Of a DNA stretch of 64,000 nucleotides, positions 18,397 through 26,748 are shown piece by piece. Source of the stretch: Serratia rhizosphaerae (GTDB lineage: Bacteria; Pseudomonadota; Gammaproteobacteria; Enterobacterales; Enterobacteriaceae); contig NZ_CP041764.1 in the NCBI RefSeq assembly GCF_009817885.1, positions 3,100,001-3,164,000 of the forward strand. The letters are read 5' to 3'. The notes below the pieces were generated by a model. That model was not told where the DNA came from. It made no database searches and saw nothing but the letters and a program-made list of their open reading frames with translations. How positions within the stretch are numbered: position 1 is the first letter of the stretch; every line of letters starts with the position of its first letter. The translations under genes and the position numbers were made by a program.

Positions 18397-19199
18397 GCAC
18401 GCAGACAAAAAGCCGCGGCGACTATTGGTTTTCGCTGCTGACGCAGGGGGGTGAGGAACGGTGCGGACAGTGCGCCTCGGTCAGGGTCGCCGACGGCGAT
18501 CTCGACGGACAGGCGGCGCGCTTTATCGCCGTGGTACCGGACGCCGACAACCATTACCCGCGCGCCGCGCGCGGCGAGGTGGGACTGCTGGAGGGCTGGA
18601 CGCTGGCGCAGGTGGTGAGTGAAGCGGTGGCGGCAGACCAGAATCAAACGCAGAAACGCGCCATCGTGGCGATTATCGACGTACCGAGCCAGGCCTACGG
18701 CCGCCGCGAAGAGGCGTTCGGCATTCATCAGGCACTGGCGGGCGCGGCGGGTGCCTACGCGGCGGCGCGGCTGGCCGGGCATCCGGTGATTGGGCTGATC
18801 GTCGGCAAGGCGATGTCGGGGGCGTTTTTGGCGCACGGCTATCAGGCTAACCGGCTGATCGCCTTTAACGATGACGGCGTGATGATCCACGCCATGGGCA
18901 AGGCATCCGCCGCGCGCATTACGCTGCGTTCGGTCGAGGCGCTGGAGAAGCTGGCCGCCTCTATCCCGCCGATGGCCTACGACATCGGTCACTACCGTTC
19001 GCTGGGGCTGCTGGACCAGTTGCTGGACATCCGCGATCCGCAGCGGGCGACGCAGCAGGAGCTGGCGCTGGTGCGCCAGACGCTCGCCACGGCGATCGCA
19101 GACAGCCGGCAGCAGGGCTGCGGGCTGGAAAATCGCCTGGGGGCGGACAATCGCCGCAGTTCCGCGCTGGTGCGCGAGCGCATGCGCGCCGAATGGTAA
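18393..19199 (+). CDS. mdcE: Malonate decarboxylase gamma subunit MdcE
   Basis: 268 residues. It is the partner of MdcD in the decarboxylase heterodimer. It shows the glycine-rich core GHPVIGLIVGKAMSGAFLAHGYQANRLIAF and AYGRREEAFGIHQALAGAAGAYA of the family. The ATG overlaps the mdcD stop by 4 bases (ATGA), with GGGAGG before it. It is followed by a 182-bp gap with a wobble-paired hairpin, then mdcF. Confidence 0.96.
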   Translation: MSTQTKSRGDYWFSLLTQGGEERCGQCASVRVADGDLDGQAARFIAVVPDADNHYPRAARGEVGLLEGWTLAQVVSEAVAADQNQTQKRAIVAIIDVPSQAYGRREEAFGIHQALAGAAGAYAAARLAGHPVIGLIVGKAMSGAFLAHGYQANRLIAFNDDGVMIHAMGKASAARITLRSVEALEKLAASIPPMAYDIGHYRSLGLLDQLLDIRDPQRATQQELALVRQTLATAIADSRQQGCGLENRLGADNRRSSALVRERMRAEW

Positions 19200-19236
19200 G
19201 ACAGGCTTTCGTTAACGTCAGTTCGTCATAACCGGG

Positions 19237-19262
19237 CCGGGGAGGGAGCGAACCCTTTCCGG
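19237..19262 (+). other. Intercistronic hairpin mdcE-mdcF
   Basis: CCGGGGAGGG and CCCTTTCCGG pair with two G-T wobbles around AGCGAA. There is no T tract, so it may lower expression of the transporter part or protect the upstream mRNA rather than stop transcription. Confidence 0.4.
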
Positions 19263-19381
19263 CTGATAACAACCAATCGCTACCTTCATCTGCATCTTTG
19301 CTACGGGCACGACAACACCAGTAAATAAGAAACACATCGCACCTGAACTGACTGAATTTTTTTCTTTTTAACAGGTGATTT

Positions 19382-20341
19382 ATGACATACATCATTATTC
19401 ATGCGTTGGCACCGATTTTTGTCATCATGCTGCTGGGGTTTTACGCCGGCAAGACAAAAATGGTCGATAACCAGAATGTTTCTTTGCTTAATATTTTTGT
19501 GATGGATTTTGCTTTGCCCGCGGCGCTGTTCAGCGCCACCGTACAAACCCCGTGGTTGGGCATCGTGCAGCAGTCGCCGTTGATTGTGGTGCTGGTGTTG
19601 GCGATGTGGCTGACCTACGCGGCGATTTATGCCGTCAGCACCCGGCTGTTTCACAAATCGCCGCAGGATGCGGCGGTGCTGACGCTGACCGTGGCGCTGC
19701 CTAACTATGCGGCGCTTGGCCTGCCGATCCTCGGCAGCGTGTTGGGCGAGTCGCCGGGCACCTCGCTGTCGGTGGCGGTTTCCATTGCCTGCGGCTCGGT
19801 GCTGATGACGCCGTTTTGTCTGCTGATCCTGGAGCGAGAAAAAGCCCGCGCCGGCGGCGGTGCACAGCAGGCGGGGTTGCGTATGCTGCCGCTGCTGATG
19901 TGGCGCTCGGTGATTAAACCGATTGTCTGGGGGCCGCTGTTGGGCGTGGTGCTGTCGGCCATCGGCGTGCGGATGCCGGAGATGGTGCTGGCGGCGATCA
20001 AACCGCTCGGGCTGGCGGCCACCGCGGCGGCGCTGTTCCTGACCGGGGTGATCTTGTCGGCGCGCCGCCTGCAAATCAATGCCTCGGTGCTGCTGGCCAG
20101 CGTCACCAAACTGCTGATCCAGCCGTTTATCGCCTGGGGCATCGTGCTGGCGTTAGGGCTGCACGGCAGCGTGGCGATCACCGCGATCCTGATGATTGCG
20201 CTGTCGGCGGGCTTTTTCGGCATCGTGTTCGGCAACCGTTTCGGCGTCCAGTCGCCGGATGCGGAAGCCACACTATTGATAAGCTCGGTGCTGTGTATCC
20301 TGACGCTGCCGCTGTTTATCACTCTGACTGCCGGTCTGTAA
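19382..20341 (+). CDS. mdcF: Malonate transporter MdcF (AEC family)
   Basis: 319 residues, about ten membrane helices in two halves, each with a proline-containing broken helix (FVMDFALPAALFSATV, LTVALPNYAALGLPILGSV, IALSAGFFGIVFGNRFG), typical of the auxin efflux carrier/MdcF family. It takes up malonate at the inner membrane. RBS AGGTGA precedes the ATG. Its place between mdcE and mdcG is the same as in Klebsiella. Confidence 0.93.
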   Translation: MTYIIIHALAPIFVIMLLGFYAGKTKMVDNQNVSLLNIFVMDFALPAALFSATVQTPWLGIVQQSPLIVVLVLAMWLTYAAIYAVSTRLFHKSPQDAAVLTLTVALPNYAALGLPILGSVLGESPGTSLSVAVSIACGSVLMTPFCLLILEREKARAGGGAQQAGLRMLPLLMWRSVIKPIVWGPLLGVVLSAIGVRMPEMVLAAIKPLGLAATAAALFLTGVILSARRLQINASVLLASVTKLLIQPFIAWGIVLALGLHGSVAITAILMIALSAGFFGIVFGNRFGVQSPDAEATLLISSVLCILTLPLFITLTAGL

Positions 20342-20352
20342 CGGAGGAAACC

Positions 20353-20967
20353 ATGATACGTCCGCATGACCTGCTATGGACGGAAAGCGTCGAGGCGCTG
20401 ATATTTCCCGGCGTTTCACCGACATGGGTGGCGCGGCAGCAGCTGCGCGACTTGCCGCTGGTGGTGCGGCGCGATATGCCGCGCGACGGCGCCGTTCCGG
20501 TGGGGATCCGCGGCGAAACGCGCGCGCAGCGGGCGGCGGCCTGGTTGCCCCCTGCGGCGGTGCGCCGGCGGGTGACGCCGGAGTCGCTGGTGGCCGGGCT
20601 GTCGGCGGCGTCGCCTTTCGCCGCCCTGCCGCCGGTGCGGGCGCTGCGCGAACTGGCGGCGCAACCGTGGCGCTGGGCGTGGGGCGTGACCGGCAGCTGC
20701 GGCTATGCGCTGGCCACCGGCCTGCCGGTGATGCATCCGGACAGCGATCTGGACCTTACCGTACGCTGCCCGCAGCCCGTCGGGCGTGCGGCGCTGCATG
20801 CGCTGGCGCAGCGGCTGCGCACGCTGCCGTGCCGGGTCGATCTGCAGGTTGAAACCCCATACGGCGGTTTTGCGCTGAACGAGTGGCTGCGCGACGGACG
20901 GGTGCTGTTAAAAACCAACGGCGGCCCTTATCTGACCGATGCGCCATGGTCGGCGCCGCAGGAGTGA
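20353..20967 (+). CDS. mdcG: Phosphoribosyl-dephospho-CoA transferase MdcG
   Basis: 204 residues from the ATG at 20353 behind GGAGGAAAC; an upstream in-frame start inside mdcF is discarded. It transfers the prosthetic group made by MdcB onto MdcC. The nucleotidyltransferase motif is visible: WGVTGSCGYALATGLPVMHPDSDLDLTVR, where GS and DxD bind nucleotide and metal. Two bases separate its stop from mdcH. Confidence 0.95.
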   Translation: MIRPHDLLWTESVEALIFPGVSPTWVARQQLRDLPLVVRRDMPRDGAVPVGIRGETRAQRAAAWLPPAAVRRRVTPESLVAGLSAASPFAALPPVRALRELAAQPWRWAWGVTGSCGYALATGLPVMHPDSDLDLTVRCPQPVGRAALHALAQRLRTLPCRVDLQVETPYGGFALNEWLRDGRVLLKTNGGPYLTDAPWSAPQE

Positions 20968-20969
20968 CG

Positions 20970-21902
20970 ATGAAGATTCTGTTTACCTTTCCCGGCCAGG
21001 GGCCGCAGACGCCGCAGATGCTGCATCAACTGCCGGATAACGCCGTCAGCCGCGAGCTGCTGGCGCAGGCGCGCCAGGTGCTGGGGGAGGATCCGCTGTT
21101 GCTGGACAGCGCGCAGGCGCTGCGAAAAACGCGCGCGGTGCAGCTCTGTCTGCTGATTGCCGGCGTAGCCTATGCCCGCGAACTGGAGCAGAACGGCGTG
21201 ACGGCCGATTTCGTCAGCGGCCTGTCGATCGGCGCATTTCCGGCGGCGGTGGTGGCCGGCGCGCTGAGTTTCGAGGATGCGCTGCAGCTGGTGGCGCTGC
21301 GCGGCGAGCTGATGGAGCAGGCTTATCCGCAGGGCTATGGTCTGGCGGCGCTGGTTGGTCTGTCGCAAGGCCGGGTGGAGGCGTTAATCGCGCAGCTGCA
21401 TGGCGGGCAGTCGCCGCTGTATCTGGCCAATATCAACGCCGAAGATCAGATGGTGGTGGCCGGCAGCGACGACGCGCTGCAGCAAATTATGGCGCTGGCA
21501 AAGCAGGACGGTGCGGCGAAGGCCAGCCGGCTGGCGGTCAGCGTGCCGTCCCACTGCCCACTGCTGGCGCAGCCGGCGGACAGGCTGGCGGCAGCTATGC
21601 GGGCGGTGACGCTGCGGCGTCCGCGCATTGCCTATCTGAGCGGCAGCAGCGGGCGGGTGCTGTGGCAGCCTGAACGTATCGCCGACGATCTGGCCTATAA
21701 CATGGCGCGCACCGTGCGCTGGCATGAGGCGATGACGGCGGCGTATGAACGGGAGGTACGTCTGGCGGTTGAGATGCCGCCGGGGGCGGTGCTCACCGGG
21801 CTGACGCGTAAGGTGATGACGCAGGGAGAAGCGCTGTCCCGCTGCCAGCTGGGGCTGGCGGCGGTCGTCGGCATCGTCGCGCGCTATCGCCGCGAGGTTT
21901 AA
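20970..21902 (+). CDS. mdcH: Malonyl-CoA:ACP acyltransferase MdcH
   Basis: 310 residues. It loads the first malonyl group from malonyl-CoA onto MdcC. It is a FabD-like malonyl transferase with FPGQGPQ at the start, the nucleophile serine in SGLSIGAFPAAV, and the catalytic histidine in VSVPSHCPLL. The ATG at 20970 follows GGAG. Its last 4 bases overlap the end of the convergent mdcR. Confidence 0.95.
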   Translation: MKILFTFPGQGPQTPQMLHQLPDNAVSRELLAQARQVLGEDPLLLDSAQALRKTRAVQLCLLIAGVAYARELEQNGVTADFVSGLSIGAFPAAVVAGALSFEDALQLVALRGELMEQAYPQGYGLAALVGLSQGRVEALIAQLHGGQSPLYLANINAEDQMVVAGSDDALQQIMALAKQDGAAKASRLAVSVPSHCPLLAQPADRLAAAMRAVTLRRPRIAYLSGSSGRVLWQPERIADDLAYNMARTVRWHEAMTAAYEREVRLAVEMPPGAVLTGLTRKVMTQGEALSRCQLGLAAVVGIVARYRREV

Positions 21903-22819
21903 CGGGGCCGCTCCCCGCGGGCGTACATGCGGCTCTCCGCCGTCAGCGCCAGCAGGTTCGGATCCTGCTGCTGATTGCGGTTGAACACCAGCGCGATGGT
22001 CTGGCGCATTTGGTAGCGTTCGCACAGCGGCATCAGACGCACCGTGTGCTCGTAAACCTTTTTCATGCGGCCGGGCAGCAGGGTATAGCCGACGCCGGCC
22101 TGCACCAGACTGAGCATCGAGAAGATATCGTTGACCCGGGTGACGATCTCCGGCTCAAAACCGGCGATCTGAAAAGCTTCGGTAAAGCCGTGGTAGGTGG
22201 CGAACCCTTCGGTCAGCGAGACAAATTTCTGGCTGCGGAAATCCTGCAGGTCCGCCGGGCCGTCGACGATCAGCGCGGAGCTGGCGGGCGCGGCAAGAAA
22301 AATATCGTCTTTAAACAGCGGCTGGATCTCAAAGCGCTGCGGATCTATCTGGCTGTCGGAGACGGAAATCAGAATCGCGTCCAGCTGCTGCGTCTGCAAT
22401 TGCGCCAGCAGCGCGGCGTTAGAACCCATCGTCAGATTGATTTCCAGCTCCGGGCGGCGCAGTTTAAGGCCCATAATCAGGCGCGGCACCGTTTCCAGCG
22501 TCAGCGAATAGAGCGTGCCGAGCCGCAGGCGCTGCTGCCCGAAGCCGGCCTTCAGCCGCGTCTCTTCAATACCTTTATGGGTCAGCCCGACGATATCGCG
22601 GGCGTAGTCCGCCAGCGTATGGGCGGCGGGCAGCGGCTGCAGGTTGCGCCCCTGATGGATAAACAGCGGGCAGCGTATGCCGGCTTCCAGCGTATGCAGC
22701 GCGCGGTGGACGCTGACGCCGCTCAGCCCCAGCCGTTCGGCGGCGCGGGCGATGTTTTCCGTCTCCATAAAGGCCAGAAAGATTTCCAGTTTTTTCAGGG
22801 TTATTTCACTGTCGATCAT
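21899..22819 (-). CDS. mdcR: LysR-type regulator of malonate decarboxylase MdcR
   Basis: 306 residues from ATG 22819. The helix-turn-helix lies at residues 8-60 (LKKLEIFLAFMETENIARAAERLGLSGVSVHRALHTLE), followed by the effector domain. The sequence and its place at the end of the mdc genes fit MdcR, which activates mdc expression in response to malonate and is autoregulated in Klebsiella. It is convergent with mdcH. The likely operator lies 8 kb away, before mdcA, at 14588-14624. An upstream in-frame extension to 22963 has no family resemblance and is not used. Confidence 0.92.
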   Translation of the reverse strand: MIDSEITLKKLEIFLAFMETENIARAAERLGLSGVSVHRALHTLEAGIRCPLFIHQGRNLQPLPAAHTLADYARDIVGLTHKGIEETRLKAGFGQQRLRLGTLYSLTLETVPRLIMGLKLRRPELEINLTMGSNAALLAQLQTQQLDAILISVSDSQIDPQRFEIQPLFKDDIFLAAPASSALIVDGPADLQDFRSQKFVSLTEGFATYHGFTEAFQIAGFEPEIVTRVNDIFSMLSLVQAGVGYTLLPGRMKKVYEHTVRLMPLCERYQMRQTIALVFNRNQQQDPNLLALTAESRMYARGERPR

Positions 22820-23004
22820 TGACGCGTCCCTTGGCGGTGTCTGCGCATCATCATAACAACAATCGCGGCGGGCGGCTTCCCATTGCCGCGTCAAGCCGCT
22901 ATATTGCCCGCCGCAAAAAAGAGCTGAACTTTGCGAGCGCTCGCTGAAATCTGGGCTGAACAAAGCAGTACACTTACCATAAACAGGCCTGGGGAGGGCG
23001 CACG

Positions 23005-23367
23005 ATGGATTACGAATTTCTGCGGGATGTGACCGGTCAGGTAATCGTCAGATTTTCTATGGGACATGAAGCCATCGGCCATTGGATCAATGAAGAGCTG
23101 AAAGGCGATCTGAATCTGCTGGACCGGATTGAGAGCGGCGCAGCGCAGGTGAAGGGCAGCGAACGTCAGTGGCAGCTGGAAGGGCATGAATATACGCTGC
23201 TGATGGACGGCGAAGAGGTGATGATCAGAGCCAATCAGCTGCTGTTCGAAGGCGACGAGATGGAGGAGGGGATGAGCTATTACGATGAAGAGAGCCTCTC
23301 CTTCTGCGGCGTGGAAGACTTCCTGGCGGTGCTGAAGGCCTACCGGCACTTTATGTTGAACTACTGA
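23005..23367 (+). CDS. yacL: UPF0231 family protein YacL
   Basis: 120 residues, identical in length to E. coli YacL and strongly alike: MDYEFLRDVTG at the start, LKGDLNLLDRIE, EYTLLMDGEEVMIRANQL, GDEMEEGMSYYDEESLS. It is a small acidic soluble protein of unknown function. In E. coli yacL lies close to acnB; here the mdc locus stands between them. GGGGAGGG precedes the ATG. It is divergent from mdcR. Confidence 0.95.
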   Translation: MDYEFLRDVTGQVIVRFSMGHEAIGHWINEELKGDLNLLDRIESGAAQVKGSERQWQLEGHEYTLLMDGEEVMIRANQLLFEGDEMEEGMSYYDEESLSFCGVEDFLAVLKAYRHFMLNY

Positions 23368-23431
23368 ACCAGGCTGTTGCTGACCGGGCGGCGTCCGCCG
23401 CCCGCATATTCTTATTTTAGCCACCACCTTG

Positions 23432-23449
23432 TTGATTAAATAAAATCAA
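23432..23449. promoter_or_regulatory. Dyad upstream of kdgT operon, outer copy
   Basis: TTGATT-N6-AATCAA is a perfect inverted repeat that shares the TGATT half-site with the larger palindrome 60 bp downstream. It is probably a second binding site of the same regulator. Confidence 0.45.
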
Positions 23450-23501
23450 AAAATCATCTTCCGGTCGTGATAACTGCGATCGCGCTCTCTATTTTTTATA
23501 A

Positions 23502-23540
23502 TTTGATTCAATATAATCATTATGATTAAAATGAATCAAA
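23502..23540. promoter_or_regulatory. 39-bp palindrome overlapping the kdgT start region
   Basis: Outer arms TTTGATTCA and TGAATCAAA and inner arms TAATCA and TGATTA share one centre at 23521; 17 of 19 base pairs of the dyad match. It ends 12 bp before the kdgT ATG, next to its ribosome site, a typical repressor position. The DeoR regulator that ends this operon (26749-27507) is the best candidate. It does not fit the KdgR consensus. Confidence 0.7.
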
Positions 23541-23552
23541 AATGAGGGTGCT

Positions 23553-24500
23553 ATGAAACTGAAAGCGGCAATAGAGAAGATCCCCGGCGGGATGATGGTT
23601 GTTCCGCTGGTGCTTGGCGCGCTGTTGAACACGTTTACACCAGAGGCTTTAGACATTGGCGGCTTCACCACCGCGTTATTCAAAAACGGCGCCGCGCCGC
23701 TGATCGGCGCTTTCCTGCTGTGCATGGGGGCCGGCATCAGTTTTAAAGCGGCACCGCAGGCGCTGCTGCAGGGCGGCACCATTACGCTGACCAAACTGCT
23801 GGTGGCGATGGCGCTGGGGCTGGGCGTGGAACGGCTGTTTGGCGCCGACGGCGTCTTCGGCCTGACCGGCGTGGCGATTATCGCGGCGATGAGCAATTCC
23901 AACGGCGGCTTGTATGCGGCGCTGGTCGGCGAGTTCGGCAATGAGCGCGATGTCGGCGCTATTTCCATTTTATCGCTCAACGACGGCCCCTTCTTCACCA
24001 TGATCGCGCTCGGCGCCGCCGGCATGGCCAACATTCCGCTGATGGCGCTGGTCGCGGTGCTGGTGCCGCTGTTGGTGGGTATGTTGCTGGGCAACCTCGA
24101 TCCGAACATGCGCGAGTTTCTGACCAAAGGCGGCCCGGTGCTGATCCCGTTCTTCGCCTTTGCGCTCGGTGCCGGCATTAATCTGGAAATGCTGCTGCAG
24201 GGCGGGCTGGCGGGCATTCTGCTGGGGGCATTGACCACCTTTGTCGGCGGTTTCTTTAACATCCGCGCCGATCGGCTGGTCGGCGGCAGCGGTATCGCCG
24301 GGGCGGCGGCTTCCAGCACCGCGGGCAATGCGGTGGCGACGCCGCTGGCGATTGCACAGGCGGACCCCTCGCTGGCATCGGTCGCTGCGGCGGCTGCGCC
24401 GCTGATTGCCGCCTCGGTGATTACCACGGCGATCCTGACGCCGGTTCTTAGTTCCTGGGTGGCGAAGCGTAATGCAGCAGCGAAGGAGAAGGCGGCATGA
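23553..24500 (+). CDS. kdgT: 2-keto-3-deoxygluconate permease family transporter (KdgT-like)
   Basis: 315 residues, about ten membrane helices. Family features are the start MKLKAAIEKIPGGMMVVPLVLGALLNTFTPEAL, GVAIIAAMSNSNGGLYAALVGEFG, and GGSGIAGAAASSTAGNAVATP. KdgT takes up 2-keto-3-deoxygluconate with protons in E. coli. Here it is the first gene of an operon with a four-carbon sugar acid kinase and PdxA2, so its real substrate may be D-threonate or a related acid. The stop overlaps the next start (ATGA). Confidence 0.88.
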   Translation: MKLKAAIEKIPGGMMVVPLVLGALLNTFTPEALDIGGFTTALFKNGAAPLIGAFLLCMGAGISFKAAPQALLQGGTITLTKLLVAMALGLGVERLFGADGVFGLTGVAIIAAMSNSNGGLYAALVGEFGNERDVGAISILSLNDGPFFTMIALGAAGMANIPLMALVAVLVPLLVGMLLGNLDPNMREFLTKGGPVLIPFFAFALGAGINLEMLLQGGLAGILLGALTTFVGGFFNIRADRLVGGSGIAGAAASSTAGNAVATPLAIAQADPSLASVAAAAAPLIAASVITTAILTPVLSSWVAKRNAAAKEKAA

Positions 24501-25765
24501 AAATGATTGTGATTGCCGATGATTTTACCGGCGCCAATGATACCGGCGTGCAGCTGGCGAAAAAGGGCGCGCGCACCAATGTGCTGTTGAATGACCGGCA
24601 GCAGGCGCCGCGCGGCGGCGATGTGCTGGTGATCAATACCGAAAGCCGTGCGCTGCCGGCTGCGGAGGCGGCGCGCAAAGTCAGCGATGCGCTGCGTCCG
24701 TACTGCGACGATGAACGGCCGCCGCGGGTGTACAAAAAGATTGATTCCACCTTCCGCGGCAACGTCGGGGCGGAAATTGCCGCAGCGATGCAGGCCAGCG
24801 GCGCACGGCTGGCGATTGTCGCGGCGGCGATCCCGGCTGCCGGACGGGTTACGCGGGATGGGGCGTGCTGGGTGCACGGCGTGCCGCTGCTGGAAACCGA
24901 ATTCGCCAGCGATCCGAAAACGCCGATTGCCTCGTCACAAATTAGCACCCTGATTGGCCTGCAAACCGATATTGCCATCCATGAACTGGCTCTGGCGACG
25001 GTGCGCGGTGCGCAGTTGGATGAGCGACTGGCGCTGCTGGCGCAGCAGGGCGGCATTGTGGTGGCGGACGCCGAACTGGATGGCGATCTGGCGCTGCTGG
25101 CGCAGAGTATCGGCCGGCTTGCCACGCCCGTTCTGCTGGTGGGCGCCGCCGGCCTGGCGAATGCGCTGCCGTCGGACTGGTATCTCAGCGACCGGCATCG
25201 GCTGCCGGTGCTGGTGGTGGCCGGCTCGATGAGTGAGGCCACCCGTCGGCAGATTGCCTTCGCCGAGCAGGAGAAGTCGCTGGGCATCGTCGATATCGAT
25301 GTGCAGGCATTGCTGTCGGCACATGGCGCGCAGGTGTGCAGCGACATCGTCGCGCAGGCGGTGGCGATACTGCAGGCGCGTCAGCACTGCGTACTGCGTA
25401 CCTGCCGTGACGACGATGCGCGTCAGCAGGTCGAGCAGCTGTGCGCCGAATTGTGCATCAGCCGCCAGCAGTTGGGCGATCGCATCAGCCAGTCGCTGGG
25501 GGAGATGACGCTCGGGATTATCAACCACACGCGTATCGGCGGCCTGTTCCTGACCGGCGGGGATATCGCGATTGCCGTCGCCCGGGCGCTGGGGGCGGAA
25601 GGCTACCGCATTAACGGCGAAGTGGCGCCCTGCGTACCGTGCGGCGCCTTTATCAACAGTGAAATTGACGATCTGCCGGTGATCACCAAGGCCGGCGGCT
25701 TTGGCGGCGAAACCACGCTGCGCGATGCGCTTTATTTTATTGAGGAGATGTACAGTGGCAAATAA
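24497..25765 (+). CDS. dtnK: Four-carbon acid sugar kinase, probable D-threonate kinase (DUF1537)
   Basis: 422 residues, the usual size of the DUF1537/DtnK-OtnK family. The N-terminal sugar-binding domain starts MIVIADDFTGANDTGVQLA and has VYKKIDSTFRGNVGAEI; the C-terminal nucleotide-binding domain has GLFLTGGDIAIAVARALG and PVITKAGGFGGETTL. It phosphorylates a four-carbon sugar acid at O4. Its partner gene is pdxA2, which is the pattern for D-threonate use; erythronate systems use other partners. RBS AAGGAG lies in the end of kdgT. It overlaps pdxA2 by 11 bases. Confidence 0.88.
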   Translation: MKMIVIADDFTGANDTGVQLAKKGARTNVLLNDRQQAPRGGDVLVINTESRALPAAEAARKVSDALRPYCDDERPPRVYKKIDSTFRGNVGAEIAAAMQASGARLAIVAAAIPAAGRVTRDGACWVHGVPLLETEFASDPKTPIASSQISTLIGLQTDIAIHELALATVRGAQLDERLALLAQQGGIVVADAELDGDLALLAQSIGRLATPVLLVGAAGLANALPSDWYLSDRHRLPVLVVAGSMSEATRRQIAFAEQEKSLGIVDIDVQALLSAHGAQVCSDIVAQAVAILQARQHCVLRTCRDDDARQQVEQLCAELCISRQQLGDRISQSLGEMTLGIINHTRIGGLFLTGGDIAIAVARALGAEGYRINGEVAPCVPCGAFINSEIDDLPVITKAGGFGGETTLRDALYFIEEMYSGK

Positions 25766-26738
25766 CATCATAGCGATTACCATGGGCGACCCGGCGGGCA
25801 TCGGGCCGGAAATTATCATCAAGGCGCTGGCCGAGGGAGAGCTGTCCGGCGCCCGCGTCGTGGTGGTGGGCTGCTTGCAGACGCTGCAGCGTATCCAGGC
25901 GCTGGGCATTACGCCGGCGGCGGAACTGCGGCCGATAGCAACGGTGGCCCAGGCGCGTTTTGCGCCGGGGGTGATCAACGTGATCGATGAGCCGCTGGCG
26001 GATCCCGCGGCGCTGGAGGCGGGCAAAGTACAGGCGCAGGCGGGGGATCTGGCCTACCGCTGTGTAAAACGCGCTACCGAGCTGGCAATAGCGGGTGACG
26101 TGCAGGCTATCGCCACCGCGCCATTGAACAAAGAAGCGCTGCATCTGGCGGGACATATGTACCCGGGTCATACCGAGCTGCTGGCGACGCTGACCCACAG
26201 TCGTGATTACGCCATGGTGTTGTATACCGATAAACTGAAAGTGATCCACGTTTCCACCCACATTGCCCTGCGCACGTTCCTGGATACATTGAGCGCCGAG
26301 CGGATCGAAACGGTAGTGTCGATGGCGGATACCTTCCTCAAACGGGTGGGCTTCAGCCAGCCGCGCATCGCCGTCGCCGGCGTTAACCCGCACGCCGGGG
26401 AAAACGGCCTGTTTGGTGATGAAGAGATCAAGATTGTCAGCCCGGCGATTGCGGCGGCGAAGGCGCGGGGCATTGATGTCTACGGGCCTTGCCCGCCGGA
26501 TACGGTTTTCCTGCAGGCCTATGAAGGGCAGTACGATATGGTGGTGGCGATGTACCACGATCAGGGACATATTCCGCTGAAGCTGCTGGGTTTTTATGAC
26601 GGGGTGAATATTACCGCCGGGCTGCCGTTTATCCGCACCTCCGCCGACCACGGTACGGCCTTTGATATTGCCTGGACAGGTAAAGCCAAGTCTGAGAGCA
26701 TGGCGATCTCGATACAATTAGCCACGCAGCTTGCCTAA
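25755..26738 (+). CDS. pdxA2: PdxA2-type 4-phospho-D-threonate dehydrogenase
   Basis: 327 residues from the GTG at 25755, which has GAGGAG before it; MANNIIAITMGDPAGIGPEII is the conserved PdxA family start. Metal-binding histidines are visible in HMYPGHTELLA and MYHDQGHIPLK, and FIRTSADHGTAFDIAWTGKA closes the active site. True PdxA acts in pyridoxine synthesis, but PdxA2 enzymes next to a DUF1537 kinase oxidise and decarboxylate 4-phospho-D-threonate to dihydroxyacetone phosphate. Gene context supports the catabolic role. Confidence 0.88.
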   Translation: MANNIIAITMGDPAGIGPEIIIKALAEGELSGARVVVVGCLQTLQRIQALGITPAAELRPIATVAQARFAPGVINVIDEPLADPAALEAGKVQAQAGDLAYRCVKRATELAIAGDVQAIATAPLNKEALHLAGHMYPGHTELLATLTHSRDYAMVLYTDKLKVIHVSTHIALRTFLDTLSAERIETVVSMADTFLKRVGFSQPRIAVAGVNPHAGENGLFGDEEIKIVSPAIAAAKARGIDVYGPCPPDTVFLQAYEGQYDMVVAMYHDQGHIPLKLLGFYDGVNITAGLPFIRTSADHGTAFDIAWTGKAKSESMAISIQLATQLA

Positions 26739-26748
26739 TCAAGGGACT

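Noticed and set aside
23502..23540. KdgR operator before kdgT
   Set aside because: The palindrome does not fit the recalled KdgR consensus with its AAAC/GTTT core; TGATT half-sites point to another protein.
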